Shown: in pieces, positions 48,879-56,167 of the stretch
Layout: the number at the start of each line of letters is the position of its first letter
Position numbering within the stretch: the stretch's first letter is position 1
The notes under the pieces: generated by a model
The model's database searches: none
Seen by the model: only the letters and a program-made list of their open reading frames with translations
Told to the model about the DNA's origin: nothing
DNA from: Novosphingobium pentaromativorans US6-1
GTDB taxonomy: Bacteria; Pseudomonadota; Alphaproteobacteria; Sphingomonadales; Sphingomonadaceae
Direction of reading: 5' to 3'
DNA: 64,000 nucleotides
NCBI RefSeq assembly: GCF_000767465.1
Contig: NZ_CP009291.1
Span: 3,452,501 to 3,516,500 of the forward strand
Position numbers and translations under genes: made by a program

Positions 48879-48953
48879 TTCGTTTCGCCCATCCCTGTCG
48901 AACCCGGCAGGGATAACCGGCGGACCGGCCCATTGGTTCTGAAAGACATGAGG

Positions 48954-48972
48954 CCCCCGCCATTCGCGGGGG
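48954..48972 (+). terminator. Hairpin after rpmJ
   Basis: CCCCCGC (48954-48960) pairs with GCGGGGG (48966-48972) around a 5-nt loop, followed by TCTTGTCTT. It overlaps the region just before the HAD start. Confidence 0.6.
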
Positions 48973-48979
48973 TCTTGTC

Positions 48980-49591
48980 TTGTCCGGAACAATCGAAGCC
49001 GTCGTTTTCGACGTGGGCCGGGTGCTCGTCCAGTGGGACATGCGCCGGCTCTTTGCGCAGCTGATCGACGATGCCGATCGGCTCGACTGGTTCATGACCC
49101 ATGTCGTGACCGAGGAATGGCACTTCCTGCACGACGCCGGCCGCGACCTTGGCGAACTGGTCGCTGAGCGCAAGACGCAGTTTCCCGGCAACGATCACCT
49201 GATCGACGCTTATGCCACCCGCTTTCTCGAGACCATTCCCGGCAATGTTCCGGGCAGCCACGAGATCGTGCGCGAACTGGCCGGGCGCGATGTGCCGCTT
49301 TTTGCCATCACCAATTTCGCCAGTCCGTTCTGGCGCGAGTACCGGGAGAGCGAGCCGCTGTTCGACCTGTTCGGCGACATCGTCGTTTCGGGCGACGAGA
49401 AGATCGCCAAGCCCGATGCGCGCATCTTCGAGATCGCCTCGCGCCGTTTCGGCCATGAGCCCGGCGCGATGATCTTCATCGACGACAATGCGGCAAACAT
49501 CGAAGCTGCGGACAGGCTCGGCTGGAACGTCCATCACTTTACCGACGCGCCCCGGCTGCGCGAGGACCTGACGCGGCGCGGGCTACTCTGA
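48980..49591 (+). CDS. HAD-superfamily hydrolase (subfamily IA)
   Basis: The 203-residue protein has HAD motif I in VVFDVGRVLVQWD (Asp-x-Gly, as in the YihX-like subgroup), a helical cap, motif II in FAITNFASPFW, motif III around GDEKIAKPDARIFE and motif IV in MIFIDDNAANIEAA. It is probably a sugar phosphatase or dehalogenase-like phosphatase; the substrate is unknown. The only start that retains motif I is the TTG at 48980, seven bases after a G-run that is part of the rpmJ hairpin. Confidence 0.85.
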   Translation: MSGTIEAVVFDVGRVLVQWDMRRLFAQLIDDADRLDWFMTHVVTEEWHFLHDAGRDLGELVAERKTQFPGNDHLIDAYATRFLETIPGNVPGSHEIVRELAGRDVPLFAITNFASPFWREYRESEPLFDLFGDIVVSGDEKIAKPDARIFEIASRRFGHEPGAMIFIDDNAANIEAADRLGWNVHHFTDAPRLREDLTRRGLL

Positions 49592-49736
49592 AGGCGCCGG
49601 CTCCGGTCAGCTGACCGGGAGCGGATCGGTCCGGTTTCGGCCGCTTTCGCGTGCAGAAAATTTATTTCGCAACTGCAGCGTAAACTCTTGGCAACTCCCC
49701 ATCCATGTTGCATCACATGGACAAACGGGAGTCACA

Positions 49737-51173
49737 ATGTCGGCTGCTACTGGTATCAAGTATGACGAGATGCTCGACGAGGACGGCTCGGTCCGTCCTG
49801 CCTACGCCGAATTCAGAAACTGGTACGACTCTCAGGACAAGGCCTGGCTGAAACGCCAGGACGCCGAGGCCGAAAGATTCTTTCGCCGCATCGGAATTAC
49901 TTTCAACGTCTATGGCGACGATGCCGCCGAAGAGCGGTTGATCCCGTTCGACATGATCCCGCGGATCATCACCGCGCGCGAATGGCGCAAGCTGACGCGC
50001 GGGATCGAGCAGCGGGTGAGGGCGCTCAATGCCTTCCTGCAGGATCTCTACCACCGGCAGGAAATCATCCGATCCGGGCGCCTGCCGATCCACGCCCTGC
50101 GCAACAACGAGGCGTTCCTGACGCAGATGATCGGGTTCACGCCGCCGGGCGCGGTCTATACCCACATCGTCGGCATCGACCTCGTGCGCACCGGCCCCGA
50201 GGAATTCATGGTGCTGGAGGACAATGCCCGCACCCCGTCCGGCGTCTCGTACATGCTCGAGAACCGCGAGACGATGATGGCGATGTTCCCCGAGCTGTTC
50301 ACCAGGATCCCGGTGCGGCCGGTCTCGGACTATCCGCGCCGCCTTGCGCGCTCGCTGCGTGCCTGTGCGCCGCCGGCCTTCAAGGGCAGCAAGCGGCCGG
50401 TGGTCGCGGTGCTGACTCCGGGCATCTACAATTCGGCCTATTTCGAGCACGCCTTTCTGGCCGACCAGATGGGCGCGGAACTGGTGGAGGGCAGCGACCT
50501 TCGCGTCGTCGACGGCCGCGTCGCGATGCGCACTACCTGCGGCTACAAGGCGGTGGACGTGATCTACCGCCGTGTCGACGACGACTTCCTCGATCCGCTC
50601 AGCTTCAACAAGAACTCGGTTCTCGGCGTTGCCGGGATCATGGACGTCTATCGCGCCGGTGGCATCACGATCGCCAATGCGCCGGGCACGGGCATCGCCG
50701 ACGACAAGGCGATCTACAGCTACATGCCCGAAATCGTCGAGTTCTACACGGGCGAGAAGCCGATCCTGGACAATGTGCCGACGTGGCGTTGCAGCGAGCC
50801 GGACTCGCTCGCCTACGTGCTCGACAACCTGAAGGACCTCGTCGTCAAGGAAGTCCATGGCTCGGGCGGCTACGGCATGCTCATCGGCCCGACGTCCTCG
50901 AAGAAGGAACTGGCGGCCTTCGAGGAGAAGCTGCGCGCCCGGCCGGAAAACTACATCGCCCAGCCGACGCTCTCGCTCTCGACGGTGCCGATCTTCACGA
51001 AGGAAGGGCTCGCCCCGCGCCACGTCGACTTGCGGCCCTTCGTACTGGTGTCGCCCGACGGCATCGACATCACGCCGGGCGGCCTGACCCGCGTGGCGCT
51101 CAAGAAAGGTTCCCTGGTAGTCAACTCGTCGCAGGGCGGGGGCACCAAGGACAGCTGGGTTCTGGACGAATAA
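49737..51173 (+). CDS. Circularly permuted ATP-grasp protein (DUF404/DUF407 type)
   Basis: The 478-residue protein is the circularly permuted ATP-grasp member of the conserved Anbu neighbourhood. Features are FNVYGDDAAEERLIPFDMIPR (quoted in part), EEFMVLEDNARTPSGVSYMLEN, VYRRVDDDFLDPLSF-like catalytic region, DKAIYSYMPEIVEFY and DLVVKEVHGSGGYGMLIG. ATP-grasp enzymes of this group form amide bonds, so a role as a peptide or amino acid ligase is inferred. ATG 49737 has GGGAG upstream. It is the first of four genes; its stop and the next ATG overlap (TAATG). Confidence 0.9.
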   Translation: MSAATGIKYDEMLDEDGSVRPAYAEFRNWYDSQDKAWLKRQDAEAERFFRRIGITFNVYGDDAAEERLIPFDMIPRIITAREWRKLTRGIEQRVRALNAFLQDLYHRQEIIRSGRLPIHALRNNEAFLTQMIGFTPPGAVYTHIVGIDLVRTGPEEFMVLEDNARTPSGVSYMLENRETMMAMFPELFTRIPVRPVSDYPRRLARSLRACAPPAFKGSKRPVVAVLTPGIYNSAYFEHAFLADQMGAELVEGSDLRVVDGRVAMRTTCGYKAVDVIYRRVDDDFLDPLSFNKNSVLGVAGIMDVYRAGGITIANAPGTGIADDKAIYSYMPEIVEFYTGEKPILDNVPTWRCSEPDSLAYVLDNLKDLVVKEVHGSGGYGMLIGPTSSKKELAAFEEKLRARPENYIAQPTLSLSTVPIFTKEGLAPRHVDLRPFVLVSPDGIDITPGGLTRVALKKGSLVVNSSQGGGTKDSWVLDE

Positions 51174-52120
51174 TGCTCGGTCGTGCTGCCTATGGCGTCT
51201 TCTGGATGGCCCGCTACCTTGAACGGGCGGAGAACACCGCGCGCCTGATCGACGTCGGTTTCCACCTTGCGCTGACCCGCGGGGACAAGGCCTCGCAGGA
51301 CGAGGAGTGGAAATCGGTCCTCACCACCACCGGCCAGCTCGAAGCCTACAAGGCGGCGCACAAGGACATGACCGGACCGCAGGTGTTCAACTACCTGCTG
51401 CGCGACAGGGAGAACCCCGCCAGCGTCCTCAGGATGGTCGAAGCCGCCCGCACCAATGCGCGCGTCGTGCGCACAAGCATCACCAACGAGGTCTGGGAAG
51501 CCACCAACGACGGCTGGATGACCTTGAGCGAGATCCTCTCGCGCCCGGTTCGCGAGAGCAACCTGGGCGAAGTGCTCACCGCCGTTCGCGGTCAGGCGAC
51601 CCTGGTGCGCGGCGCCATGGGCGGCTCGATGCTGCGCAACGACGTGTTCAACTTCGCGCGCATCGGCACTTTCATCGAGCGCGCGGACAACACTGCCCGC
51701 ATTCTCGACGTGAAGTACTACGTCCTGCTGCCGTCCGTCGCCTGGGTCGGCTCCAGCCTCGACAATGCCCAGTGGGATACGCTGCTGCGCTCGGTTGCGG
51801 GCAGCCGCGCCTATTCCTGGCTCAACGCCGGTTCGATGGACCCGCGCGACATCGCCCGCTTCATGATCCTCGACGGGCAGTTCCCGCGCAGCCTGGTGTT
51901 CTGCTTCGAGAAGATCCGCAGCAACATGGCCGGGCTGGCCAAGCAGTACGGGCATGAGACCGGCGCTCACGAACTGCTGCGCAACGTCGGCGCGCGACTG
52001 CACCAGACGACGATCGAGGAGATCTTCGACATGGGTCTGCATGAGTTCCTTCAGGACTTCATCGGCAAGACCAACCTGATCGGCGACGCCATTGCCGCCG
52101 ACTACCGCTTTATTGAATGA
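51173..52120 (+). CDS. Alpha-E domain protein (DUF403)
   Basis: The 315-residue helical protein begins MLGRAAYGVFWMARYLERAENTARLIDVG (quoted in part), the hallmark of the alpha-E superfamily. It also has FNFARIGTFIERADNTARI, a repeat of the same helical motif, and ILDGQFPRSLVFC. The family is almost always encoded next to the circularly permuted ATP-grasp gene and a transglutaminase-like gene; biochemical role unknown. It starts within the TAATG overlap with the preceding gene, so expression is coupled. Confidence 0.9.
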   Translation: MLGRAAYGVFWMARYLERAENTARLIDVGFHLALTRGDKASQDEEWKSVLTTTGQLEAYKAAHKDMTGPQVFNYLLRDRENPASVLRMVEAARTNARVVRTSITNEVWEATNDGWMTLSEILSRPVRESNLGEVLTAVRGQATLVRGAMGGSMLRNDVFNFARIGTFIERADNTARILDVKYYVLLPSVAWVGSSLDNAQWDTLLRSVAGSRAYSWLNAGSMDPRDIARFMILDGQFPRSLVFCFEKIRSNMAGLAKQYGHETGAHELLRNVGARLHQTTIEEIFDMGLHEFLQDFIGKTNLIGDAIAADYRFIE

Positions 52121-52130
52121 GGCTCGCCTA

Positions 52131-52994
52131 GTGCTCCTGACCGTAACGCACACGACCCGTTATGCATTCGCCGACAGTGTCACGCACGGTTTGCAGCGCC
52201 TGAGATTGAAACCCAAGTCCACCCACGGCCAGGAAGTGATCGAGTGGGACATGGACCTTTCCGGCGCAAAGCGCGAAGCCGAGTATGACGACCAGCACCA
52301 CAATCATACCGAACTGGTCTCGATAGAACCGGGGGTGCCGGAAGTCGTCGTGACCTGCCGCGGGACGGTGCGCACGATGGACAACAACGGCGTCACCGGA
52401 CAGCACACCGGGCACATGCCGCTCTGGTGCTTCCTGCGCCCGACGCCCCTGACGCGCGCAGGCAACAGGGTTCGCTCGCTGGTCGCCTCGATCGGGGTCG
52501 ACCGTCACGATACGCTCAACTACCTTCATGCCCTGTCTCACGCCATCGCAGAGCAGGTCGAGTACCTTCCGGGCACGACCGACGTCACCACCACCGCGGA
52601 ACAGTCGCTGACCGCGGGGCAGGGCGTGTGCCAGGACCACGCCCACATCTTCATCAGCGCCGGACGGCTCCTCGACATCCCGATGCGCTACGTCGGCGGT
52701 TACCTGTTGATGGACGAGAAAGTGGAGCAGGAGGCCGGCCACGGCTGGGCCGAAGCCTACGTGCAGGGGCTGGGCTGGGTCGGCTTCGACATCTCCAACG
52801 CGATCTGTCCCGATGAACGCTATATCCGGGTCGCTACCGGCTGCGACTACAGCGAGGCCGCCCCGGTCACCGGAATCGCCATCGGTGCTGGGGAAACGCA
52901 GCTCGATGTGCATTTGTCGGTCGGCCAGAAGATGCTAGGGGGACAGCAGCAGTCCTCGCCAGGCGGGCAGCAGCAGCAAATGCAGGGTCGCTGA
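52131..52994 (+). CDS. Transglutaminase-like cysteine peptidase
   Basis: The 287-residue protein has an N-terminal bacterial transglutaminase-like domain (THTTRYAFADSVTHGLQRLRLKP) and the core triad C167 (GQGVCQDHAHIF), H204 (GHGWAEAYV) and D220 (WVGFDISN). After the core it has an unusual glutamine-rich tail (GGQQQSSPGGQQQQMQ, residues about 268-287). Such proteins act as peptidases or amidases or transfer acyl groups. GTG 52131 is chosen as the only good start near the DUF403 stop, 10 bp before. It is third in the Anbu cluster. Confidence 0.88.
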   Translation: MLLTVTHTTRYAFADSVTHGLQRLRLKPKSTHGQEVIEWDMDLSGAKREAEYDDQHHNHTELVSIEPGVPEVVVTCRGTVRTMDNNGVTGQHTGHMPLWCFLRPTPLTRAGNRVRSLVASIGVDRHDTLNYLHALSHAIAEQVEYLPGTTDVTTTAEQSLTAGQGVCQDHAHIFISAGRLLDIPMRYVGGYLLMDEKVEQEAGHGWAEAYVQGLGWVGFDISNAICPDERYIRVATGCDYSEAAPVTGIAIGAGETQLDVHLSVGQKMLGGQQQSSPGGQQQQMQGR

Positions 52995-53058
52995 GCGGCC
53001 GCTCAGGGCGCTGTGCCGGGCGGGGTTCGCTGAAGCGGTTGCAGGGGCTTAGAATTCC

Positions 53059-53820
53059 ATGACCTATTGCGTGGGCATGATGTTGGAACGTGGCCTCGTG
53101 CTCATGAGCGACACGCGGACCAATTCAGGCGTCGACAATATCTCCACCTTCCGCAAGATGTTCCACTGGGAAGTGCCCGGGGAGCGCATCATCGCGGTGA
53201 TGTCGGCGGGCAATCTGGCAACCACGCAAGCCGTCGTCAGCCAGCTTGAAGAGCGTAACAAGGCGCCTTCCGATCGTCACAACTCGCTGCTCGATGCCGA
53301 ATCGATGTTCCAGGTGGCGACCATTGTGGGCAATCTCCTGCAGGACACCATCGCCGTGCGCGCCGCCGACAACGGGCAGAGCGCGGCGGGAACCTTCAGC
53401 GCCTCGCTGATCGTCGCAGGGCAGATCAAGGGCATGGAGCCGCGTCTCTTCCTGATCTACCCGGAAGGCAATTTCATCGAGGCTAGCTTCGACACGCCTT
53501 TCTTCCAGATCGGCGAAACCAAGTACGGGCGCCCGATCCTCATTCGCGGCTACGAGCCCAAGATGAGCTTCGAGAATGCAGTCAAGCTGATGACCGTATC
53601 CTTCGATTCGACGCTCAAGGCGAACCTGTCGGTCGGCATGCCGCTCGACCTGCTGGTGATCGAACGAGACACTTTCACGCCGCTGCACGAACGCCGCATC
53701 GAATGGGACGATCCCTATTTCCAGGCGGTCTCTACCGGCTGGGGCGAAGCCTTGCGCCAGGCGCTGGACGCCTTGCCGGACTATCACATGGATACTGCCC
53801 TGCAGACGGCGGCGGAGTGA
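53059..53820 (+). CDS. Anbu, proteasome-beta-like peptidase
   Basis: The 253-residue protein is Anbu (ancestral beta subunit, bacterial proteasome homologue), an Ntn hydrolase. After removal of Met1 the mature N-terminus is TYCVGMMLERGLVLMSDTRT, which offers Thr1 and Asp17; Lys32 in TFRKMF stands where the catalytic lysine is expected. Later strands such as TFSASLIVAGQIKG and the GYEPKMSF region match the family. No prodomain is present, as is usual for Anbu. The gene lies 64 bp after the transglutaminase gene, completing the four-gene cluster. Its peptide substrate is unknown. The ATG at 53059 is the only start giving Thr at position 2. Confidence 0.92.
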   Translation: MTYCVGMMLERGLVLMSDTRTNSGVDNISTFRKMFHWEVPGERIIAVMSAGNLATTQAVVSQLEERNKAPSDRHNSLLDAESMFQVATIVGNLLQDTIAVRAADNGQSAAGTFSASLIVAGQIKGMEPRLFLIYPEGNFIEASFDTPFFQIGETKYGRPILIRGYEPKMSFENAVKLMTVSFDSTLKANLSVGMPLDLLVIERDTFTPLHERRIEWDDPYFQAVSTGWGEALRQALDALPDYHMDTALQTAAE

Positions 53821-53855
53821 GCCTGCTGCTTGGCCGGGGTTTCACTGGGCCTCGG

Positions 53856-53946
53856 CGTCATCCTGAACCCGTTGCAGGATTCATGTCTGCGGATCGGACG
53901 GCAGTGCCCAAGACACGATAGATCCTGCAACAGGTTCAGGATGACG
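53856..53946. repeat. Long interrupted inverted repeat after anbu
   Basis: A 25-bp left arm (53856-53880, CGTCATCCTGAACCCGTTGC...) and a 25-bp right arm (53922-53946, ...GGTTCAGGATGACG) match except for one base and enclose 41 bp. It lies between convergent genes and resembles the dispersed intergenic repeats of sphingomonads. Confidence 0.6.
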
Positions 53947-53984
53947 CGTGAGGGCGGGGGTGATCCTGTCCATTTAACCATGCG

Positions 53985-54004
53985 TCCTGGCCTGCAGGCC
54001 AGGA
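53985..54004. repeat. 20-bp perfect palindrome
   Basis: TCCTGGCCTGCAGGCCAGGA reads the same on both strands, in the same convergent gap as the previous repeat. It may form a hairpin or be a fragment of a dispersed element. Confidence 0.55.
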
Positions 54005-54067
54005 TCAGCCTGAACGCAGGTTGCTGCCTGCACCTCCAAGCGCGAAGCCAGCGGCAGAGCCGCCTAT

Positions 54068-54727
54068 CTATCGGCAGAAATTCGCCCCGTCGGCTTCCAG
54101 ATGGAAGTGATTGCGGTGTGCCGCATTGTACTGCGGGCCAAGGACGGTTCCGAATCGCTTGCACGCGCTCTGGTGCACGACGCGCAGGAACCGGCGTTCG
54201 GCATCGGTCCCGCCGTCCCAGTCGTCCAGCACGCTGATCCGGCGCCCGTCGTCGAGCACGAAGGCGGAAACGTCGATGGCATTGGCGGTGGCATGACCGG
54301 AGCGGCGGTTGGTCCCCGCGACATTGCGGCAACTGTAGCTGCCGTAGGTCTCGATTCGCATGACCCGGCTGCCGAGGATCTGTTCGGCCGCGCGGTCGAC
54401 GCCGAATCGGGCCCAGCCGGCAAAGCCGGTTGCCACCGAGCAGGTGACGGGACCGAGATTCGACAATTCGAGCGATGCCGTATCGCTGTGCAGGCTGGCG
54501 AGCCGGACCGTGCCGACATTGGAGCAGCCCTGGCCGAAATACTGGTCGGGCAGGGGCGTGAACGAGGCGCGTTGCGCGCTCAGTTCGGACAGGCACTGGC
54601 GGTAGGCCGGGCGCGGGCTGAGAGTGCCGGAAGCGGGGCGCGAGGCCGACTTTTGCGTGGCCTGGGGAATGTCCATGCAGGCGGCGAGCGGGGCCAGCAG
54701 CGGCAGGATGAGCAGGAGTCTGCGCAT
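54068..54727 (-). CDS. Extensin-like lipoprotein (M15-like fold)
   Basis: The 219-residue protein has a lipoprotein signal (MRRLLLILPLLAPLAACMD, lipobox LAAC) and an extensin-like C-terminal domain with CSNVGTVRLASLHSD, GSYSCRNVAGTNRRSG, GHATANAIDVSAF and HRNHFHLEADG, the His/Asp/His set of the M15-like peptidase fold. The family is thought to act on cell wall peptides, but catalysis is unproven. ATG 54727 is the signal-peptide methionine. Confidence 0.87.
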   Translation of the reverse strand: MRRLLLILPLLAPLAACMDIPQATQKSASRPASGTLSPRPAYRQCLSELSAQRASFTPLPDQYFGQGCSNVGTVRLASLHSDTASLELSNLGPVTCSVATGFAGWARFGVDRAAEQILGSRVMRIETYGSYSCRNVAGTNRRSGHATANAIDVSAFVLDDGRRISVLDDWDGGTDAERRFLRVVHQSACKRFGTVLGPQYNAAHRNHFHLEADGANFCR

Positions 54728-54859
54728 GAACAAAGTCTCGCAGGGATTGGTTAACAGAATATTGCCAAGGCCATCGGGTCTCGGTCTTTGCGATGAAGCG
54801 AGCGCAGGCTTCACCATCAGGGGCATGCGTTATCCACTGCAATGCGATTGACAATTTCG

Positions 54860-54931
54860 GGTGGGAGACTAGAGGCGGCTCCGGGCCACGCGGTCCCAAC
54901 GCCGCGCGAGCTCTCTGCAAGGAGAGTCTTT
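54860..54931 (+). ncRNA. Candidate serC leader RNA motif
   Basis: Directly before serC lies a GC-rich imperfect stem region (about 54875-54908) and then a short hairpin CTCTC (54911-54915) TGCAAG GAGAG (54922-54926), whose 3' arm contains the ribosome site. A structured element of this kind upstream of serC is known from alphaproteobacteria. Assignment is by recollection of that motif; a covariance search would settle it. Confidence 0.45.
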
Positions 54932-56062
54932 ATGACTGATATTACGATACCGACGCGCAAGCCTGCGCGTCCGCACTTCTCTTCCGGTCCCTGCGCCAAG
55001 CCGCCGGGCTACTCCCCCGAAAAACTCAGCGTCGAATCGCTTGGCCGCTCGCACCGTGCCAAGATCGGCAAGTCGCGCCTTCAGTACTGCATCGACCTGA
55101 TGCGCGAAGTGCTGCAGCTGCCCGAGACGCATCGCATCGGTATCGTCCCCGGTTCGGACACCGGCGCGTTCGAAATGGCCATGTGGACCATGCTCGGCGC
55201 GCGCGGCGTGACGACGCTGGCTTGGGAAAGCTTCGGTGAGGGTTGGGTCACCGATGCCGTCAAGCAGCTCAAGCTGGATCCGACCGTGATCCGCGCCGAC
55301 TACGGCCAGTTGCCGGATCTTTCGCAGGTGGATTGGAGCAACGACGTGCTCTTCACCTGGAACGGCACCACTTCGGGCGTTCGCGTTCCGAATGCCGACT
55401 GGATCCCGGCCGACCGCGAGGGCCTGTCCTTCGCCGACTCGACTTCCGCCGTTTTCGCCTACGACATCGACTGGTCGAAGATCGACGTCGCCACCTTCTC
55501 CTGGCAGAAGGTTCTGGGCGGCGAGGGCGGCCACGGCGTCCTGATCCTCGGCCCGCGTGCCGTCGAGCGCCTTGAAAGCTACACCCCGTCCTGGCCGCTG
55601 CCGAAGGTCTTCCGTCTCACCAAGGGCGGCAAGCTGACCGAAGGCGTGTTCAAGGGCGAGACGATCAACACCCCCTCGATGCTTGCCGTCGAGGACGCGA
55701 TCTTCGCTCTCGAATGGGCCAAGTCGCTGGGTGGTCTTGAAGGTCTCAAGGCCCGTTCCGACGCCAATGCCGCTGCGCTCGACAAGATCGTCGCGGAGCG
55801 CGACTGGCTCGGTCATCTCGCTGCCGATCCGGCCAGCCGTTCGAAGACCTCGGTCTGCCTGACGGTCGAAGGCGCCGACACCGACTTCATCAAGAAGTTC
55901 GCGGCGGTCCTTGAAAAGGAAGGCGCTGCCTTCGACGTCGCCGGTTACCGCGACGCCCCGGCGGGCCTGCGCATCTGGTGCGGCGCCACTGTCGACACCC
56001 AGGACATCGAGGATCTCGGTCCCTGGCTCGACTACGCCTACGCCACCGTCAAGGCCGGCTAA
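54932..56062 (+). CDS. serC: Phosphoserine aminotransferase
   Basis: The 376-residue PLP enzyme converts 3-phosphohydroxypyruvate to phosphoserine. It is the alphaproteobacterial/archaeal-like subgroup: [14 protein letters not shown] at the start, [28 protein letters not shown], and the PLP lysine in [25 protein letters not shown] precedes the ATG at 54932 and lies within the candidate leader hairpin. The next gene is serA, 105 bp downstream, with an inverted repeat between. Confidence 0.96.
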   Translation: MTDITIPTRKPARPHFSSGPCAKPPGYSPEKLSVESLGRSHRAKIGKSRLQYCIDLMREVLQLPETHRIGIVPGSDTGAFEMAMWTMLGARGVTTLAWESFGEGWVTDAVKQLKLDPTVIRADYGQLPDLSQVDWSNDVLFTWNGTTSGVRVPNADWIPADREGLSFADSTSAVFAYDIDWSKIDVATFSWQKVLGGEGGHGVLILGPRAVERLESYTPSWPLPKVFRLTKGGKLTEGVFKGETINTPSMLAVEDAIFALEWAKSLGGLEGLKARSDANAAALDKIVAERDWLGHLAADPASRSKTSVCLTVEGADTDFIKKFAAVLEKEGAAFDVAGYRDAPAGLRIWCGATVDTQDIEDLGPWLDYAYATVKAG

Positions 56063-56069
56063 GCCAATC

Positions 56070-56160
56070 AATTCGTCATCCCCGCGAAGGCGGGGATCCA
56101 TACTACCTCAAGGTTAGACGCAAGGGCGGATAGAATGTCCGCGCTTGCGGGAATGACGAG
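56070..56160. repeat. Inverted repeat between serC and serA
   Basis: TCGTCATCCCCGC (from about 56072) faces GCGGGAATGACGA (ending about 56160) in the serC-serA gap. It looks like the REP-type element (GTCATTCCCGCG family) common in proteobacterial gaps. Arms have small mismatches. Confidence 0.55.
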
Positions 56161-56167
56161 GAAAGAC

